Source of the DNA: Nitrososphaera sp.
GTDB taxonomy: Archaea > Thermoproteota > Nitrososphaeria > Nitrososphaerales > Nitrososphaeraceae
Direction of reading: 5' to 3'
Assembly (NCBI GenBank): GCA_023252395.1
Contig: JAJPDY010000041.1
Location: 1 to 8,081 of the forward strand
DNA: 8,081 nucleotides
In this document: piece after piece, positions 5,689 through 8,081 of the stretch
How the letters are laid out: every line of letters starts with the position of its first letter
Position numbering within the stretch: position 1 is the stretch's first letter
Notes under the pieces: generated by a model
What the model was told of the DNA's origin: nothing
Database searches by the model: none
The model's input: the letters and a program-made list of their open reading frames with translations, nothing else
Made by a program: the position numbers and the translations under genes

Positions 5689-6846
5689 ATGCTAGTCTCT
5701 CATATCTCTGACCTCCACCTCGGGTACGCGCAGTTCAACCTTGAAGAGCGCGAAGAGGATGTCTACCAGACTTTTCAGGAAGCGATAGACATCTCGATAA
5801 GGGAAGGAGTCAGACTAGTAATTCTCGCCGGCGACTTGTTCCATAACCCACGGCCGTGCGGCAAGGCGATAATCACGCTTGGCAACGCGCTGAAAAAGCT
5901 GAAGGAGAAACAAATCCCGGCGGTATTCGTGCTGGGCGAGCACGACATCAGCCGCCTGCGCGACGTGCCTTTTGCCTATATTTTCAGCAACCTCGGGCTT
6001 GCAAAACACCTAAAGCCGGACGAGCCTTTCGTTGTCGACGATTGCATTGTGATGGGCGCCGACAAGGAGCGGCGGAGCAACATCGACGCCCTGATTGAAA
6101 AATTGCGTGGCGCAGACAGAGTTGCGAGCCAGTTTAATGATAAAAAGAAGATCCTTGTGCTCCACCAAGGCTTGATGGATTTTAACAAGTTTGCCGGCGA
6201 AATGAATTCGACAGACCTGCCTGCAGGCTTTCACTACTATGCGCTAGGCCACTATCACGATCATCAGGAAAAGAGGTTTGACTACCTTGGCGGGCCGCTT
6301 GCCTACCCCGGCTCGCTTGACCTGACTCCAAGCGAGGGCATCAAGGAGGTAGACAAGGGTTTCATAATAACAGACATGTCCGGCGAAGAGCCGTCGACCC
6401 AGTGGGTCAAGCTCAATCGTCGCCAGCAGTTCTCTGCAAGGATAAGCTACAAAGACATTGCAAGCGAAGTTGATGCTATAATCGAGCGTGCAAAGGCGGA
6501 GTCTGCCACGAACAACAAAAAGCCGGTTGCCAGAATAGAGGTCGCTGGGAGCGACATTGACTCGAAAGTTATAGCCGAGCACCTAAAGAGGCTCAACGAA
6601 TCTTGCCTGCATTATATCTGGCAGCCGCTTGAAGACAAGATGGCGGCAACAGTCTATGATTCAAAACCTGCGGACATTGACAGCGAATTATATCGATTGT
6701 CTGTACAGGCGCTCGGGTCGGAAGAATTGGCAAAATTTGCAGTCAACGAAGTATTGCCTCTTGCAGCAGCGAAAGATGCCGCATCTGTCCTTGAGATCGT
6801 GTGGCAGGCGTACAAAGCTGGCAGGTTTGGGAGCGGAGCCAGATGA
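5689..6846 (+). CDS. mre11: Mre11 nuclease
   Basis: Mre11 is the manganese-dependent nuclease of the Mre11-Rad50 complex, which recognises and trims DNA ends. The 385-aa protein has the calcineurin-like phosphoesterase motifs in order: HISDLHLG (D8, H10), LAGDLFH (D49, H52), LGEHD (83-86 GEHD), LVLHQG (H159) and LGHYHDH (H188, H190). Residue numbers D8, H10, D49 and H85 coincide with those of Pyrococcus Mre11. However, the metal-binding Asn of GNHD (N84 there) is Glu here, while the following His, which assists catalysis, is kept. Residues after about 210 form the smaller capping domain and the C-terminal part that binds Rad50 coiled coils; this tail is less conserved and cannot be assigned in detail. 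ATG 5689 leads straight into motif I, so the start is secure. The stop overlaps the rad50 start as ATGA. Confidence 0.93.
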   Translation: MLVSHISDLHLGYAQFNLEEREEDVYQTFQEAIDISIREGVRLVILAGDLFHNPRPCGKAIITLGNALKKLKEKQIPAVFVLGEHDISRLRDVPFAYIFSNLGLAKHLKPDEPFVVDDCIVMGADKERRSNIDALIEKLRGADRVASQFNDKKKILVLHQGLMDFNKFAGEMNSTDLPAGFHYYALGHYHDHQEKRFDYLGGPLAYPGSLDLTPSEGIKEVDKGFIITDMSGEEPSTQWVKLNRRQQFSARISYKDIASEVDAIIERAKAESATNNKKPVARIEVAGSDIDSKVIAEHLKRLNESCLHYIWQPLEDKMAATVYDSKPADIDSELYRLSVQALGSEELAKFAVNEVLPLAAAKDAASVLEIVWQAYKAGRFGSGAR

Positions 6847-8081
6847 TAAAGGATATCCAGCTCAAAGACTTTATCGCGCACAAGGACACAAAGATGGAGT
6901 TTTGCAAGGGGATAACCATCTTTGTAGGGCATAACGGCTCAGGCAAGTCATCGATAATAGACGCGGTGACGTTTGCGCTCTTTGGCAAGCACACCCGCAA
7001 GTCAAACAAGAACCTCGTGAGGAGGGGCGCCAACTCGGCAATGGTGCAGGTGAACTTTACGCTAAACTCAAAGGAGTTTCAGGCGACAAGGGCGCTCTCT
7101 GGCTCGGGCAGCCAGTCATTTTCGCAATTTTCTATTGTGTCTGACGGCGGCAAAGGGATCAACAAGCCCATTGCCGGCGGCGAACGCAAGCAGTTTGGAG
7201 AGTCGATGAGCGGCGAAGTTGCCAAGATCCTTGGGCTTGACTATGACAAGCTGCGCGTGGCAGCTGTAGTTCAGCAGGGCGAGCTTGTCAAAATAGTTGA
7301 AGCGCAGCCAAAGGAATTCAAAGAACTATTGAATGGATTGATAGGCATCGACAGGCTAGACTCTGCATATGAAACAATGCGCGAGGTGATAACGGGCTTT
7401 CGTGAAAGGCTGCGCGACGAGACAGGCTACACCGACGAGGAAATACCAAGGGTGGAGAAACTTGTTGACGAAAAAGAGCAGGAGCTAAAGCAGGCAGAGT
7501 CGCTACTTGCCGAATATGAAGACGAAAAACACCTGCTTAAAAACAAGATGGAGCAGCTGGAAAAAGAGATCGAAAGGCTAGAGCCAATGAGCCAGCAGGC
7601 AAAGGAGCTCCAGAACCGGGAAAGGCAGCTTGTACGCTATGTCAATGAAAAGCGCAGCCAGATAGATAGCGAAATATCTCGGCTTGACAGGGTCGTCAGG
7701 GAAGCCAGAATGTCTCTGCAGGCACTGAAGGACAAAGATGAAGTCGACATGCGGCTCCGGATGGTCAAAGCAGAGGTGGAAGAAGTTGAATCAAAGATGC
7801 AGGAAAATGAAGGTACGGCTGGAAAGCTCAGGGGGTTTCTGGAATGTGCAAGCAAGATCAAGATCACTGACGGCGGCCTGTGCCCTGTCTGTAACTCTCC
7901 TGTTTCGAGCATAAATGAGATGTTTGATATCAAACACATCCAATTAGAGATCGGCAAGATGGCAGGCGAAAAGTCAAAACTTCAGATTGCCAAGGTTGAC
8001 CTTAAAAAAGAAGAGGCGCAGCTAAGCGAAGCAAACAAAAAGATTGCTGCAGCTGAAAAGCTCCTCTCAAGCAATTCCATC
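6843..8081 (+). CDS. rad50: Rad50 ATPase, N-terminal part (cut by the window end)
   Basis: Rad50 is the SMC-like ATPase partner of Mre11; ATP-driven closing of its heads and joining of two molecules through a zinc hook tether DNA ends. The visible 413 residues begin with MIKDIQLKDFIAHKDT. Walker A is GHNGSGKSS (29-37, K35). The Q-loop is VVQQGEL (142-148, probably Q145), followed by a helical linker. A heptad-like, Glu/Lys/Leu-rich coiled coil runs from about 190 to 340. The zinc hook CPVC has cysteines 347 and 350, and the returning coil begins at about 365. The signature motif, Walker B and second head lie beyond the window. The hook comes about 100 residues earlier than in Pyrococcus Rad50, so the arm is rather short. 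The start overlaps the mre11 stop by 4 nt (ATGA), typical of coupled translation. Confidence 0.95.
   Translation, partial: MIKDIQLKDFIAHKDTKMEFCKGITIFVGHNGSGKSSIIDAVTFALFGKHTRKSNKNLVRRGANSAMVQVNFTLNSKEFQATRALSGSGSQSFSQFSIVSDGGKGINKPIAGGERKQFGESMSGEVAKILGLDYDKLRVAAVVQQGELVKIVEAQPKEFKELLNGLIGIDRLDSAYETMREVITGFRERLRDETGYTDEEIPRVEKLVDEKEQELKQAESLLAEYEDEKHLLKNKMEQLEKEIERLEPMSQQAKELQNRERQLVRYVNEKRSQIDSEISRLDRVVREARMSLQALKDKDEVDMRLRMVKAEVEEVESKMQENEGTAGKLRGFLECASKIKITDGGLCPVCNSPVSSINEMFDIKHIQLEIGKMAGEKSKLQIAKVDLKKEEAQLSEANKKIAAAEKLLSSNSI

Noticed and set aside
5675..5710. Possible C/D-box RNA at the herA-mre11 junction (ATGATG followed by CTGA)
   Set aside because: The C box is incomplete, there is no D'/C' pair or terminal stem, and the CTGA lies inside the conserved mre11 start.
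7637..7957. Minus-strand open frame of 106 codons opposite rad50
   Set aside because: It is antisense to the Rad50 coiled coil, and its Ser/Leu-rich product mirrors the Glu/Lys-rich coding strand.

Overview
The window most likely comes from a Nitrososphaera-like ammonia-oxidising archaeon (Thaumarchaeota/Nitrososphaerota). The evidence is a NurA-HerA-Mre11-Rad50 DNA-end-processing cluster, which is archaeal in character. In addition, three gene starts have a TATA-like box about 30 nt upstream, the spacing expected of leaderless or nearly leaderless archaeal mRNAs. Base composition is intermediate, and genes are densely packed with start/stop overlaps. The genus is an inference; the archaeal origin is firm.

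Layout. 1-264 is the 3' end of a plus-strand FAD-dependent oxidoreductase (DAO / L-2-hydroxyglutarate oxidase-like). After a 186-nt gap, 451-2418 encodes a TrkH-type K+ transporter with a CBS-domain pair fused to its N-terminus. Two small minus-strand genes follow: a 100-aa protein with a partial winged-helix look (2471-2773) and a 77-aa two-helix membrane protein (2827-3060). The divergent spacer 3061-3290 is rich in inverted repeats. It includes a 68-nt element (3125-3192) that folds as a closed stem with an internal hairpin. From 3291 to the window edge runs a compact plus-strand operon: nurA, herA, mre11 and rad50 (rad50 is cut by the window end).

How the genes work together. HerA (hexameric DNA translocase) and NurA (5'-3' nuclease) form one resection machine, while Mre11 and Rad50 form the break-sensing and clipping complex. 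Together they turn DNA double-strand ends into 3' single-stranded tails for RadA. The gene overlaps (nurA/herA 8 nt, mre11/rad50 4 nt) and the 21-nt herA-mre11 gap indicate one transcript from the TATA box at about 3261. The transporter and the two small genes have no evident link to repair. By eye they are more AT-rich than the genes on both sides and may be a later insertion.

The points most worth a second look are the structured element at 3125-3192, the perfect 10-bp inverted repeat at 3070-3109, the CBS-TrkH fusion, Mre11's GEHD in place of GNHD, and the orphan winged-helix-like gene. The repair operon itself is a known system; I see no clearly new multi-gene system here.
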